DNA of 64,000 nt from Druceiella hillmani (GCA_039881145.1 JAYKKI010000148.1:1521842-1585841); one strand, 5' to 3'; positions 12,490 to 24,140 are shown, numbered from the stretch's first letter. Numbers and translations are program-made. The notes: generated by a model not told the origin, from the letters alone.

Positions 12490-15046
12490 TTAATCGCTCA
12501 AATTAGGAAGCACGTCAGCTCTCTTGAGTCTCTTTATCGAGTTGGGCTGCAAGAGCATGTGCGAAAGTGGGTTAGGGTGGAATGTCAGACGATCTTTGTA
12601 TGTGGCTGTGTAGCGTTTTGCTTCGTCTACGATGGTTGAAATTTGTAGGTATTCGTGGATTTCCGAATTGCGGGAGTACCATGGTGCACCTGATATGACC
12701 CTAAGTATATTGTTTTGGGCTCTTTGTAGGCAGAGTATGTTCGAATTACTGGCCGATGACCACAGTTGAATCCCATATGTCCAAATGGGTTTTATTACGG
12801 AGCAGTACACTCTTAGTTTGTTGCTTAGGGATAGTGCTGACTGTCTTCCTAGAAGCCATAGCAAATTTCTAAATCAAAAATTGATTTCGTTACGCTTATT
12901 TTTGATGTGGTCTTTCCATGTCATCCTTCGGTCCAGATGAAACCCCAGTATTTGACGCAGGACGATTGCGGTAAGGTGTTGGTACCTAAGTTGACTGCAG
13001 GACAAGTTGCACGTCTCAGAGTGAACGTGATGTGGTGAGATTTTTGGGCACTAGCTCTTATACGCCATTTGTTCAACCATTTATTTGTGTCATCGAGTTG
13101 TGCCTGCAGCAATTTACTTGCCTCTTCTGGACTGCTATTACATGCGAGAAATGCAGCATCGTCAGCATAGGTTGCTACTGTAATATTAGGTGTCTGGGGT
13201 AAGTCATTCGTGAAGATGTTGTAAAGCACCGGACCGAGTACCGATCCCTGGTGTACTCCTGCGTGGCAACTATACAATGAAGACCTGGCGTCACGGTGTT
13301 TTACTCGAAACATTCTGTCTCTAAAGTAAGAATCCATCAAGGGGTTCTTTTCCAAACAGTCTCGTATAGTACGATAGACTCTGTGTCTAGGGTCGAATGT
13401 TGCTTGCGAAACCCGAACTGATGATCTGGTATGACGTGATTGATATCTAGGTATGCATGTATCCTAGTAAGGATTATTTTTTCCCACAATTTGCTTAGAA
13501 CTGGAGTTAAGCTGACAGGACGGTGTGAGGATGCATCGTTGACTGGTTTACCGGGTTTATGGATCATAACTACCTCGGATATTTTCCAAATAGCAGGGAC
13601 ATGTTTTGTTCTGAAGGTTGCATTAACAAGGGTTACCAGGAAGACAATACATTTTCTAGGAAGCTCTTTGAGTACCTTCGGGGTGATCAGGTCGAATCCT
13701 GGAGCTTTCTTCGAGTCCAAGCTGGCTACTTCTTTGGACAGCTCCTTTGGGGAAGTAGGTCTTATCGGCAGACACAGCTGCAGGTTCTGATTTAGGATAA
13801 GATCTAGTTCAGGATCCTCAGGGTTGTCAGATCCGTTAGGTTTGAAGACATTAGCAAGATGACTGGCGAAGGTCTCAGCTTTTTCTGGGTCTGTTCGTGC
13901 CCATGTATTGCCATTCCAGATTGGCTGTGAACATTGTTGGGGCTGTGGCATATTCCTGGTAGCTTTCCATAAAGAATGGATCCCATGGCCATTGGGTGAC
14001 ATCTTTTCCAGTCTTTGTTTAACTGCAGTGTTAGTGACATCAGCAAGAAGAATCTTTAGCTCTTTTATTGCTTCGTTCAGTCGCATTTTGTCTTCACTGT
14101 TACGGGAAAGTTGCCAAACTCTACGAAGGCGGCATTTTTCGTAAATCTTTTGACGGATTTCAAATGGGAGCGGTGTATTCGCAAATGAATGCTTCAGTGT
14201 TGGTGTGCTTGTCCACGCTGCCACTTGGATCAGGTTTGTAATGTATAGACATGCATCGTCTACATCTTCAGCAGTTTTTAACGGAAGTTTGAGAGTGATA
14301 TTTTCGTCGAGATATTCTCGGAAACCATTCCAATCGGTTTTAGCGTTAGTTAGATAGGAGCTATGGGTATCACGGGGTATCGCAATAGGGCTTACAGTAA
14401 GAAGTATTGGTGTGTGTTCAGAAGATCCATCTAGGTTTGACTCGATTAGGAGATTTTGATGACAAATGCCCTTTGTGATAAAAAAGTCTATAAGATCAGG
14501 AGTTCTCTCGGTATCTGTAGGCCAATATGTAGGTTCTCCGGTTGAAATGGTCGCTAGATTGTTGATCTCAGTACTACATTTTAATTCTCTACCTCTCGTA
14601 GTTGTTAACCTAGATCCCCAATGTGTGTGCTTAGCGTTCCAATCACCACCGGCTATGAATCGGTTTCCTAAAGCTTTGAAAAACTCCGTAAACATATTCT
14701 CCTTAATGGTGTGACGCGGTGGACAGTATATTGCGGAGAGGATGAGGGGTCCGGCACGATCATCGATCCGTACAGTTGTAGCTTGCAGGTACTTGGTTTC
14801 CCAAGACTCGAGTAGGCAATGCTTAATGTTCTCCTTAATTACTATTACCCCACCACCATGAGCTTCCCCTTCGGGGTGTGAAGTTGTGTAAACGCAGAAT
14901 CCACGAATGCATAGGCGTGATCTTGATGTAGTGTGAGATTCTGATATAAGGCAGGTGTCAAGTTTATTGGTTCTCAAAAACATCTCAAGTTCTTTAGTGT
15001 TGGGAGCAAGTCCGTTTATGTTCCACGTGGCGATTGTGTAGAGAAG
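12490..15046 (-). pseudogene. Jockey-type ORF2: endonuclease and reverse transcriptase, broken
   Basis: ORF2 nicks target DNA and reverse-transcribes the element RNA. From about 15046 it opens with TIATWNINGLAPN (endonuclease Asn). Then, counting from the Met codon at 14983, come SESH (about 15-18), IYCPP (85-89), GGDWNAKH (112-119), DLIDFF (163-168) and SSEHTP, where the usual SDH reads SEH. The RT begins at about residue 425 with KKAPGFDLITPKV. Between HSTLDTES and the block LMDSYFRDRMFRV the sequence is about 40 residues too short, so motif A with its catalytic Asp is missing, and the frame shifts near 13340. RT resumes with HQGSVLGPVLYN and an intact YADD (TYADDAAFLA). It then shifts frame again near 12935, has a TGA at 12874-12876, and continues to the C-terminal GIQLW/APWY region, ending at 12490. 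Confidence 0.9.
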
Positions 15047-16312
15047 TCATTTTGTCAAATTAGATACCAGGGTAGTTATAAGACCCAGTAGGGAGCCTAT
15101 TTGTTGAATTAAGAGATCCGTTTTCTCACTTTCTTTGGCAAGTATATCTTCTAATTTATTAGATTGTTGGTGAGTAGATTGCTGTGTTGTTGGTTGCCTA
15201 CCTTTGGCGATATCGGCATAAGATGTTTTGTGGGTGTTACTATGACCCTTAGTGTCAAAGTTGGTGGTAGTTGGTATGTTGATAACAGGTGTTTGAGAGG
15301 GTAGTCTAGCGCAAGAGGCGAGATTCTTGGTCCTTCGAGCTAGTATTTCTTTGTATATTTGGCACCCTTTATAATTAGCAGGGTGGTCGCAGCAGCATAA
15401 ATCACACTTGGCTGGAGTTGTCCTATTCTTTTTGCACTCTGAGGTTTTATGGTCTTCACCGCATTTCACGCATCTAAATGGTCTCATGCAGTTATTTTTG
15501 GTATGACCATATTGTTGACAGCGTTGGCATTGTACAATGAACTTTGATTTCCGGGGATCCTCAATCTTAATTTTTTGCTGTGCGATAAATGCAATGTTTT
15601 TAACGTCAGGATTGTTAATGCTAGGCTCGATATTGACGAAGAACGTTGAAGTCGGTTTCTTTTCGGGGCCGTATCGTGCATTAATTATTTCACCTCTGAC
15701 TTTGTTGTTGGTCGCTTGAACTGCCTCAACAATAGCTTCATGAGGTGTGAGGTGATGCAAGTTCTTAATGACAATTCGGTAGCATTTGGAGTCCTTAGGC
15801 GTAAAAGTATACCCTATAAGCCCGTTATCTCTGAGGTGATTGATAATTTTCTTATATTCTTCTGAAGTTTTCATTAGCAATTCAATTAGTTTTATTAACT
15901 CGTTGACGTCTTCTATACCACTCAGAACTATTGGTGGTGGTTTGTTGGGTTTCTGTGTTTTTGAAAGGGCAATGTCATCATTTGGATCAAGCGGTAAGTT
16001 GCTAAACCGGTTCTTATTTACAATTCCATTAGACGGTGGTGGAGAATCGCACATTTTCCTCTTCTTATTGCCACGAGGAAGTGGTACATGTTGCCATATG
16101 GGTGGCGCAGGATGTTGAGAGATATCTTTTATTGCTGTAGTTTCAACAGGCAACAGGTCTGATTCAGGTTGTTTTTTTGAAGTTGTTGACTATCCTCTGC
16201 TTATATCAGAGAGGGATGATGATCTTTGCCTAGAGAAGTAGCTTGAATGACGTACTTGTTGTTTAAGTAATTTCTGTTGTGGTTGTGATATTGTTTCTTG
16301 TTTGGAATTCAT
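15047..16312 (-). pseudogene. Jockey-type ORF1 (gag-like nucleic-acid-binding protein) with internal stop
   Basis: ORF1 proteins of this group bind element RNA and form particles. The best start is ATG at 16310-16312: translation from there (MNSKQETISQPQQ...) is in frame with the long open part. A TAG at 16190-16192 interrupts codon 41. Apart from that stop the frame is open to TGA at 15047-15049, 421 residues in all. The middle carries a region matching the pre-zinc-knuckle domain of arthropod LINE gags. It is followed by three CCHC-type knuckles at about residues 262-317: CQRCQQYGHTKNNC, CVKCGEDHKTSEC and CDLCCCDHPANYKGC. The C-terminus is rich in T, Q and S, with SYADIAKG. The TGA stop overlaps an ATG (ATGA), and ORF2 continues in the same frame directly after the stop. 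Confidence 0.88.
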
Positions 16313-16742
16313 ATTGTTCCCACAAGTAGGGTCGATATAATACGTCACTCACAGGGTAACGCCCATTCCTGTGAGAGGGCACTTTTCAACGATGTGATCC
16401 AGTTTCATCGAGGTTTGCGCTAGAGACTGACTACCTGCAGCCATTCATCCTATCGGCACGGTCACACCTTAGGATTAGGGTTATTTTTTCTGGTTAAGAG
16501 GTTGTCTTCCTCGCGACCCAGGCGACCAAGCCCAGGTGTCTGTTCTTGCGAGACATGACCACAAGGTTACGGGTGTGGAGATCATTTCCTACCTCCAACA
16601 TAAGAAGCTGTTAGGCTCGCTTAGTAGGTTAGTTGACCGCCGCCTACGACTCGGCGTTTGTTGTTCAATTGGCACCACCCGAGGGGCACGTGTAGGGTTA
16701 TGGTTAGGTAGCTCCTACGGACGCGAATAACATTACCCCCCA
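16313..16742 (-). other. 5' UTR of the Jockey-like LINE
   Basis: About 430 bp of higher GC than the flanks precede the ORF1 start and end abruptly in AT-rich DNA near 16740. Jockey-type elements use an internal promoter in this region. I cannot point to a specific initiator or downstream element. Confidence 0.55.
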
Positions 16743-16770
16743 TACAAGTTAACTGATGGGGGGTAATGTT
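16729..16770. repeat. Perfect 15-bp inverted repeat at the LINE 5' boundary
   Basis: Arms AACATTACCCCCCAT (16729-16743) and ATGGGGGGTAATGTT (16756-16770) are exact complements around a 12-nt loop containing GTTAAC. GTTAACTG recurs at 16748 and 16771. It straddles the inferred 5' end of the retrotransposon. Confidence 0.9.
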
Positions 16771-18392
16771 GTTAACTGCAATAGTTTTGGTTGAAATTTT
16801 TATCTAGTAATAATACCTTTTTTTTTTAAATTTTTTACAAAAAATGCTGGGAAAATTAGAGGAAGGAACAAATTAAACGTTACTTCAAAGCTTTAATATT
16901 GTGTTAAGGGATTTTAAAAATATAAATTGTTAATGAAATCTAAACTTTATTTAGAAACATATAGAGAGTGGTACCAACTTTGAGGAGATTATAACCCAAA
17001 TATTTTTTATCCCTCCACTACAAAACTCATATAACTTCCGTTACATTTGTCAAAGATATTTGTTTTCACTCTACCCCATTTTACATGTACACATAAAAGA
17101 TATGTTAAACATGAATAGAACTTGCATAATAATGCCTAAAGTTTATGATATTTTTATTAAACTATTCACATTTAATATTAAATAGAAAAAACACTTTTTA
17201 AAATCTATTGATAAATTTGGCGTATTGCTATATTGTTCTCGTTAAATTTAGGCAAATTACATTACCGCAATGAAAATTCTGAAAGGCTTGCTAAGTGTAA
17301 ATAATTTACAAAGTTCAAACTTTGCTGCAGAACTGAAAATATATTTTAATTTTTCCTTAAAAAAGTTGAAAATATAACTTTAATACAGACAGTTAATTTG
17401 GCTAATTTTTTAATTTCGAAAAAATTGTAGGTTATTTTTTCAAATGAGTTTCTTTGTGAGTACTGACTTCAAACAAATTCAACCATTTTTTCCTAATAAT
17501 TGCGAAATACAAGATGCGTCGTCAATGGTCTTGAAAATCATATGAGTCCCGAAATATCTATGAAACATAGAAGTTGCGAAATACCTCGTCATCTGTGCGT
17601 AAAGTGTAAATATCTGGAATGGTAAAAGAAAACGATATAAGCATATCTGGATCATTAGTACTTTTTTCATTTGGAGCTAGAATAGCATAAGTCAAACATC
17701 AATTCCATCCATATGTTTGAAGCGAGCATAAACCGAGCTGTAAAAACGGTCACCTGCTGCAACAAATACAGTGTCAGTATTAGGATCGTTTGTAAAATTA
17801 TTGATTGAAAGTATTTTTAGAACGTTCTAAGATGTCCGCTCCAAAGTCTGTCACTACATACATATGGGTACACATATACTCGTTTTTACATTCAAATTGT
17901 ACGCCCATCGATGTTAGTAAATGTTCTACAAGATAAATTCTGCGATGCTATATAATTTCTTCGTAAAAATTTTTATTACAACTATAAAAAAAAAAATAAC
18001 CAGTCGTCATATTTTTCTTTTTGTTAATTTGTAAAGTGTTTCTAAAGTGTCTCTTTTGACATATAGATTAGATAGATGCAAATGCCATGATGATAACTTA
18101 ATTCTAATTCAACTAATTTTTTTCTTCAGGAAAAGGATTAAAAATATTCTGAAATGCTGGTTCAAAGTACATAATCGTAAAGAGAAAATATTAAAAGTAT
18201 CAATTTTATAGGTTAAGATTTCTTTTCTATTCAAACCTTCCGTCAACAAAGAAAAACTTTCAAATATTTACATACTCTTCTATATAAAATTATGCCTATT
18301 TAGATTAAATTTCAGAAGTGTGTCATGTAGTTTAGTAGGAGGGCAGAACATTTTGAGCACAAGTTAGAGTGTAATTGCTGGGGCTGTGGGAC
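16771..18392. other. AT-rich stretch, nothing recognised
   Basis: No conserved open frame, RNA gene or repeat was seen. Confidence 0.5.
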
Positions 18393-18433
18393 AAAGACGA
18401 CATTTTATGTTATACACATAAAATGTCGTCTTT
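18393..18433. repeat. Perfect 18-bp hairpin
   Basis: Arms 18393-18410 and 18416-18433 (AAAGACGACATTTTATGT and its complement) flank a 5-nt loop TATAC. Outside it GGCAGAACA (about 18343) and TGTTCTGCC (about 18447) form a second, outer dyad. This gives a nested fold-back of roughly 110 bp. Confidence 0.9.
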
Positions 18434-21400
18434 ATGGAGCTTGTCGTGTTCTGCCTTGTTTACCTAATAAGAATAGGAGCAGTAAATTAGGTACACTTGT
18501 AACAACTTTTTTATTGTGCGTGTGGACTGTAACAAGTGTAAAAGAGCGGCATCGTTTAGATAATTAAATTAAAAGGTAAAATCTTTTAGTCCATGTATTT
18601 AATTCGGCGTATTATTTGTTATTATGATATTCTATTTTTAATTTTAATTTCACCCATCGATAAAGGCAGCTAACAAGAATGGCCGTTTAGAATCATTTTA
18701 TTTTCCACACTTTTTCGAGTGGAATTATGGAGATGGCAGTAGCTAGTAAAGATTGAGATTGAGTCTTAAGCAACGAAATAAAAGGCAAAAAAATGGAGTA
18801 ACCCCATCAGAGATATTTTTATAATAATTTAAATCTTTAATACTATGATTCTTGAGAAAACCAAAAAGAAAAATCTGCCTTCCGTGAAATCTGCCTTCCG
18901 TGACTACCGTAAAAAGAGATTTAATAATGAGTTGAGCTACAAAGTGACAAAGTGAATAGGACATAATGTGCACAGAGGTGAGGCAAGTTACATAGTGAAT
19001 AAAATATTATATGAAAACGTGAGATAAACAGTTATTAAAATTCACGAACGCTTCTAATTACAAAAGTTTCCTTGTGACTTATTTCATTTCACACTCCCAA
19101 AGCAGTAGAGATTGCATCAGTTCTCCTTAATCATATGCCCATAATTAAATTAAATTTATCTTTAATTAAAATTAAACTTATCTATCAATCATTTTCTTCA
19201 AAGTACTTGGTTTTACAACTGAGTTTATTCGTTACAATAAAGAACTGTTTACTTGGTGCTCACTTTCATTAACTAACCAATCATTAGATTTTTTTTTCGT
19301 TTCGCAATTATATATAGTAACAATAAATGGATATAAACTTCAAGTGTTGATGCTCCAATATAACATATTTTTATTCTGGGCATTTTTAGTTGATCTCTTA
19401 ATTTCTTTAATATCGAATGTGGATGATCCGTTATTTCAATAGATAATATGAAATAAAATTTCGCTATATTGTATTTGATAAACAACAGTTTTATCAAATA
19501 CTAACTGACCTTGTCGTTTCCAAATCGTATTTCCAAAACTCGCTTTTTTATATCCTGATTCATCTGTGTGCTAGCTAAACTTGGAAAATGGGTATTTATT
19601 ATCTACTATGCCGTTTATAAGGTGGAAAAAAAAACAAAAAAAAAATTAAAACAAATGAATAAAACATACTCTTCAATGTTGACATACTGTTTATGTGTTG
19701 CTAATTCTCTATGTTCAATATACTCATTTGTTTTCCTTCTTTTATTAATGGCACATGGCCATAATTATTCCCATAAATAATCCTTTAATTAATGAAGTTC
19801 CATTTATTATTTCCCGTCTCTTGAACACTTTGACATACCAAATGGCTGTTAACAGGTTGCACTTACGATCTAATCAAAGTAGTCCTGCATTTCGATAGAA
19901 AGTCTTATTTTCTAAATCACACCACTGATAAGTAGTAAATTTTTTGCATCTTCTTATACTCCGATTATATCGATTATATCCGGTTTCTCACAATCGTCAC
20001 CATAAAAAGAATTTTTTGATATGGGCTGCGTTATTTCTTTTCTCCAAATTTCACTAATATTTTTATAAAGTTCTTCCAATTTTGTTTGTATTCACTTTGA
20101 CAGAAAAATTATGCAGATAAATTGTAAACAGCCCGTATTAAACACCTTCTAGGCCAGGTGCAGCTATGGCCTATTATAAGAAATTTGGAGAGAACACCTC
20201 TTTCCTCCTCCATATTAAGCAATGCGTAAATTAAAACTTTCTGCTAAATTAGCTAGTTAATTACGAATTTAATTATAAGAATGTAAATATAATCTAGGAG
20301 TGATGTTAGTTATTTTGTAGAAAGCATAACAAATCTTTAACTAAGATCTCATTTTTAAGCCGATTCGAGGTATACAAAAATGAACAGTTAAAATGTTCGA
20401 TAAATATGTTACAGCATTTATTAATGTCTCTTCTTATAATATCAAGAATTTCAAAAAAACAAACATCAACAAACAATCTTAGGGACATAAGTGAAATATT
20501 GATATGACATAAAATTGTTTTCAAACTCTTTTAAACTACTACAAATAGACATTCTACCAGTAATTTTTTGTTAATATAAATTTTAGTCGGAAATTTCTTT
20601 GTCGCTTCTAAACCTAAATTTCCAACGCATAATAGAGTAAAATTTAATATAAGCATGTTCTGTTTTCGTTTCGTTTTCGTTATGTGAGATATGCCGCAAT
20701 TGCAAAAAAAAACAATATCTTATCTGGAAATAAATAAAAAGTGTTTTAATAAATAGTTAATATCTACTATGCTTTTGCCTTTTATTTGAGGATTATTTCA
20801 CCGGTTTCTTCCTGTAAATTGAAAGCACGACCTACAAATTTAAATAATTTAAAATAGGAATAAAAACTGACTTCTATTGCTAATATTTTCTACTGCTGCT
20901 AAAGTGTTTGCTACCTCCGTCCTTGACGCTAATATGTATATTCTAATTGTAAACAATATAGTTTATATTATTTATTATTATTGAGTACCAACAACAAACA
21001 TGACAATTAAGGGCCTAATAATAATGAAGTCAGCCTGTTGCAAGCTAATATGTCCTAAAATAGAAACATATCCTAGAACAACAAATATACTCATCTACTA
21101 TATTGTGAAAAATTAACTTAACAAGCCGATATTGTACTAGTGACAATTAAGACACGTATTGTCTTCGTTCATAAATACCATCCCTCGAATACTTTTCAAA
21201 TAATACGACATAATATATCGAATATTAGAAAGTATCATTGTACTGTAATATTGCATTGTGTATAGTATCTGTCATTAAATAATAAAATTATATAAAATAT
21301 GTTGGAGATTAATTAATGAATGCTGTAATAACAGTTATAACTACACAGAAAAACAGTGACCCTAATATACTGACATTATCAGAAATTGTATTCGTGGAGT

Positions 21401-22350
21401 GGTGGCATGGATCTTATAATGTGTTTTTTTTTGTTATTTTGTCTCTTTGCTTCTTTTTATTTGTTTTCAATATTTTGTTATATATAAATTGAAAAAGGAA
21501 TGGATTTTTTTCAATTGTTATTGAATTTTTCATTATGTCCTTAATTAAGATTTATGAAAAAGTTTATTAAAACGAAAAAAAAACGGTTTTTGAAACGCTT
21601 ATGAAATAAAGCTCATTACATGAATTAATGTTTTGTTTATGAAATAACGTTTAATATATTCGTTTTGGTAAAAGATGTAATAGTAAATGGATTTGTATTG
21701 TGAAATCTGTAAAATACATTCAATGATTTATGTGGTATTAATTATAAAATATATAATTCGCAAAAAAATACGTCCACAATAGATCATATACAGACACATA
21801 TAATTGACCTTAGTTGTTTACTGCAACTATCATAATGCTATATCAATAGTAAATTTTTTCGAGAAACCATTTTTTCGAGAAGCCAACACTATTCTTGGTC
21901 TCTGTGGAAGTACAAAATATGTCAATTATAACATTCGTCATTCGAATATTAGTCGCGTAACTTCAACGCGTTATGTAAATCGTAATTATTTAGAATAGTG
22001 GCATGCGTTTAATACTTACAATATATATAAGACACCTTCCGGTTCGGAGAGATGAATAAATTAACAAACGTAGATCTACGTGTTACGAAATGAAACAGAT
22101 CCCGAGTGTAAAAGGAACAGAGAAAATAATATCTTTATGCACCTACACATGTTTTAGGGAGATTCCGTATTTTGGTACTTTTTTTTAAGCTCGGGTACCT
22201 AAAAGTGATCGTACAAATATGGTACGGATTTTCTTACGAATAAAGTTTAATCAAGTAAATTATACGAATTAGCACCTTTTTTAGACGAAATTTCAAAGAC
22301 TGAATTTAAATTAAAATTCTGTTGAAATTATTATTAATTAAGTTATTATA
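18434..22350. other. AT-rich stretch with small dyads only
   Basis: No gene recognised. An imperfect inverted pair ACACTTGTAACA / TGTAACAAGTGT lies near 18502-18541. Open frames here are short, AT-rich and without motifs. Confidence 0.5.
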
Positions 22351-22398
22351 ATTATTCATTAAGTTAATGATTATTCGTGAAGTTAATGATTATTCATT
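22351..22398. repeat. 19-bp tandem repeat
   Basis: ATTATTCATTAAGTTAATG, then ATTATTCGTGAAGTTAATG, then a partial third copy ATTATTCATT: two and a half units with two differences. Confidence 0.85.
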
Positions 22399-22688
22399 AT
22401 TCTGATTATTAATATTAAAATATTTGAATTCCTCATTTAATGGCGAAAAACGACAAATTTATGACTGGTGACAAGGACAGACTGATACTTAATTTAAAGT
22501 ACTATAGTAATTTAAAATTAATTTAGTGAAAGGAATTATTGACTTTAAATATTACAATCATTTGACGGAAAGTCATCTAATGTAAATGATATTTCAGAAA
22601 TTTCACATTACTCATAATCAGGGTTTGGTTTATATACTAAAGTTTTATGAAAACAATTGTTTCGAAAAGAGTCAATCATTTCGAGACA

Positions 22689-22747
22689 TTAAAAGGTACC
22701 TTAAGGAAGTAGAAGGTATATTAAAGGTACCTAAAGGTATATTAAGG
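22689..22747. repeat. Short imperfect tandem repeat with GGTACC/GGTATA cores
   Basis: TTAAAGGTACC and AAGGTATATTAA blocks recur immediately before the RTE-like element. It may be target DNA or part of the element 5' end. Confidence 0.5.
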
Positions 22748-22762
22748 ATAGTATTACTATAA

Positions 22763-23032
22763 ATGCTGCCCCGACGGTGTGCCCACCTTATCACCGTGGT
22801 ATGGTTTATTTATGTCAATGATCCCGAGAGCTGCGCAGGCGGAAGCGTAGCTACTGGTAGGGTTCCAAGTCAGACAGTTCGAAGGGGAGACACCAGACAT
22901 ACTGGCCATCCATGTTGTGGGGTTGGGAATGGAGCCATTACTCCACTCCATAAAAAATCTAAACCGTTTAGAAATCCGAAGAAAGAATTAACCGGTCTTC
23001 TTTTACTGGAAAACTACTTGGCAAAGGCTTAA
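22763..23032 (+). pseudogene. RTE 5' leader coding region (remnant)
   Basis: An 89-codon frame with blocks such as NDPESCAGGSVATGRV and GDTRHTGHPCCGVGNGAITP. These resemble the poorly characterised leader found ahead of the endonuclease in some insect RTE elements (recalled similarity, not searched). It overlaps the endonuclease frame by a few bases, in a different frame, and ends in TAA at 23030-23032. The full-length element probably had one continuous frame. Confidence 0.5.
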
Positions 23033-23268
23033 GGACTCTGCGTTTTGGAACATGGAATATCCGAATACTGTACTGCAGTAAACGAATACAGCTACTTGTG
23101 AAAGAATTTGTCGGTTACAATATCGACTTACTTGCCATTCAAGAAATGCAATGGCTCGAAGAGGGTACTATTGAAAAAAGAAATCACCCGGTGTACTATG
23201 TCTTTGAAATTAGGTCCCTGTTGAGCAAAAGTATAAAGCACCTAGTGATTGATGTTCCTAAATCCTAA
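22972..23268 (+). pseudogene. RTE endonuclease N-terminal fragment
   Basis: The frame reads LRTLRFGTWNIRILY, then KEFVGYNIDLLAIQEMQWLE. This is the first part of the AP-endonuclease domain, with the Asn of GTWN and the Glu of IQEMQW, typical of RTE elements. It runs into TAA at 23266-23268. The remaining endonuclease motifs (GDxN, SDH) are absent, so a deletion joins this piece to the RT fragment that follows. Confidence 0.8.
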
Positions 23269-23273
23269 ATTAA

Positions 23274-23495
23274 TTCGGCATTAGAAAACACTATCTCTTT
23301 GTTGATTTCAAGACTGCATACGATTCAGTAAACAGAAAACTACTCATTGTACCCATGAGAGAGTGTGCAATACCCGAAAAACTTATAAATTTGCCAACTA
23401 ATACTCTAATTCAAACGCAACCTAGAGTCAAATTTCAGAATTATCTCTTAGAGCCCATTGTTGTTTCCAAAGGACTCAAACAAGGGGAAGTTTGA
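23274..23495 (+). pseudogene. RTE reverse-transcriptase fragment, motifs A and B
   Basis: The frame reads FGIRKHYLFVDFKTAYDSVN (motif A with its catalytic Asp), then MRECAIPEKLINL, and KGLKQGE (motif B, normally KGLRQGD), ending in TGA at 23493-23495. Immediately after, at about 23500, the frame resumes with KFETVSSFKYLGSEV, a block that in RTE lies well beyond motif C. The YADD motif has therefore been deleted. Confidence 0.85.
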
Positions 23496-23499
23496 TTAA

Positions 23500-24140
23500 A
23501 AATTTGAAACCGTTAGCAGCTTTAAATACTTAGGATCAGAAGTTAATACTCTTAATTATATCATGCCTGAGATCCATAGTAGGGTAACAGCAGCTAACTG
23601 ATGTTTTTCGGTCTTAAAAAGCACTTGAAATCTATTTTAACCAGTAAAAAAACAAAGATTCTGATTTACAAAAGCTTAGGTCTACCATCCTTACCTGCTC
23701 TTTTGAGATCTGGACAATGACGGAAAAAAAGTTAAACATACCATTTCTGTTTTTGAATGACGCTTTTTAAGAAGTATTTTTGGTGGATCTAACATGTAAC
23801 AACACCTGGAGAAGAAGAACTAACTCTGAACTTTATAAATTACTTAAAGAACCGGATGTAGTCAAATACATCGCAGTTCAGACAATAAAATGGGCAGGGC
23901 ACTTGATCAGATTGGACTGCAGTCGGGCATCAAAAAAGCCTTTCCAGCGAGACCATTGGGCTCCCAAAAAAGGGAAAGACCTAAACTTAGGTTGCTTAAC
24001 TGCCTGGAAAAAAGACTTAAAAACCCTAAATGTAACGAATTGAATGTCTCTAGCAAGAACAGGAGAGCTTGGGAGTTGATTCTGTGGAAGGCAGGGGTCC
24101 ATCTCGTCTGTCAAGCCATTGAAGAAGAAGAAGAAGATTA
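23500..24140 (+). pseudogene. RTE C-terminal domain, fragmented
   Basis: Pieces in shifting frames follow the RTE tail order. They are FKYLGSEV, PEIHSRVTAAN (then stop), SKKTKILIYKSL, EIWTMTEKKL, FLRSIFGG, and then the longest open part (23780-24043) with NTWRRRTNSELYKLLKEPDV and IKWAGHLIRLD. The final block NRRAWELILWKAGVHL is read in another frame. At least four frameshifts or stops are visible. The end is a GAA repeat. Confidence 0.85.

Larger units (their letters stand above)
12382..16742 (-). mobile_element. Jockey-clade non-LTR retrotransposon, near full-length, inactive
   Basis: Read on the minus strand the order is: a 5' UTR of about 430 bp with higher GC, a gag-like ORF1 with three CCHC knuckles, an ORF2 with AP endonuclease and reverse transcriptase, an 87-bp 3' UTR and a poly(A) tail (T run at 12382-12401, broken by one C). 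The order and protein style (GIQLW, APWY, SNSNI) fit the Jockey clade of arthropod LINEs. A possible imperfect 9-bp target duplication is ATGCAAGTT at 12375-12383 versus ATACAAGTT at 16742-16750 (8 of 9); this is weak because it overlaps the tail. If right, the 5' end is near 16741. The element is broken by stops, frameshifts and an internal RT deletion. Confidence 0.85.
22757..24140 (+). mobile_element. RTE-clade non-LTR retrotransposon, internally deleted
   Basis: Plus-strand remnants follow RTE order: a leader coding region, an AP endonuclease start, RT motifs, the characteristic C-terminal tail, and a (GAA)n-type 3' end at about 24119-24137. RTE elements normally run about 3.2 kb or more; this copy is about 1.4 kb because most of the endonuclease and the RT core with YADD are gone. 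GC rises sharply at about 22760 and falls after 24140, marking the limits. Confidence 0.8.

Noticed and set aside
13440..14714. Plus-strand open frames of 78-116 codons within the Jockey-like element
   Set aside because: They lie antisense to the recognisable endonuclease/RT and have no motifs of their own.
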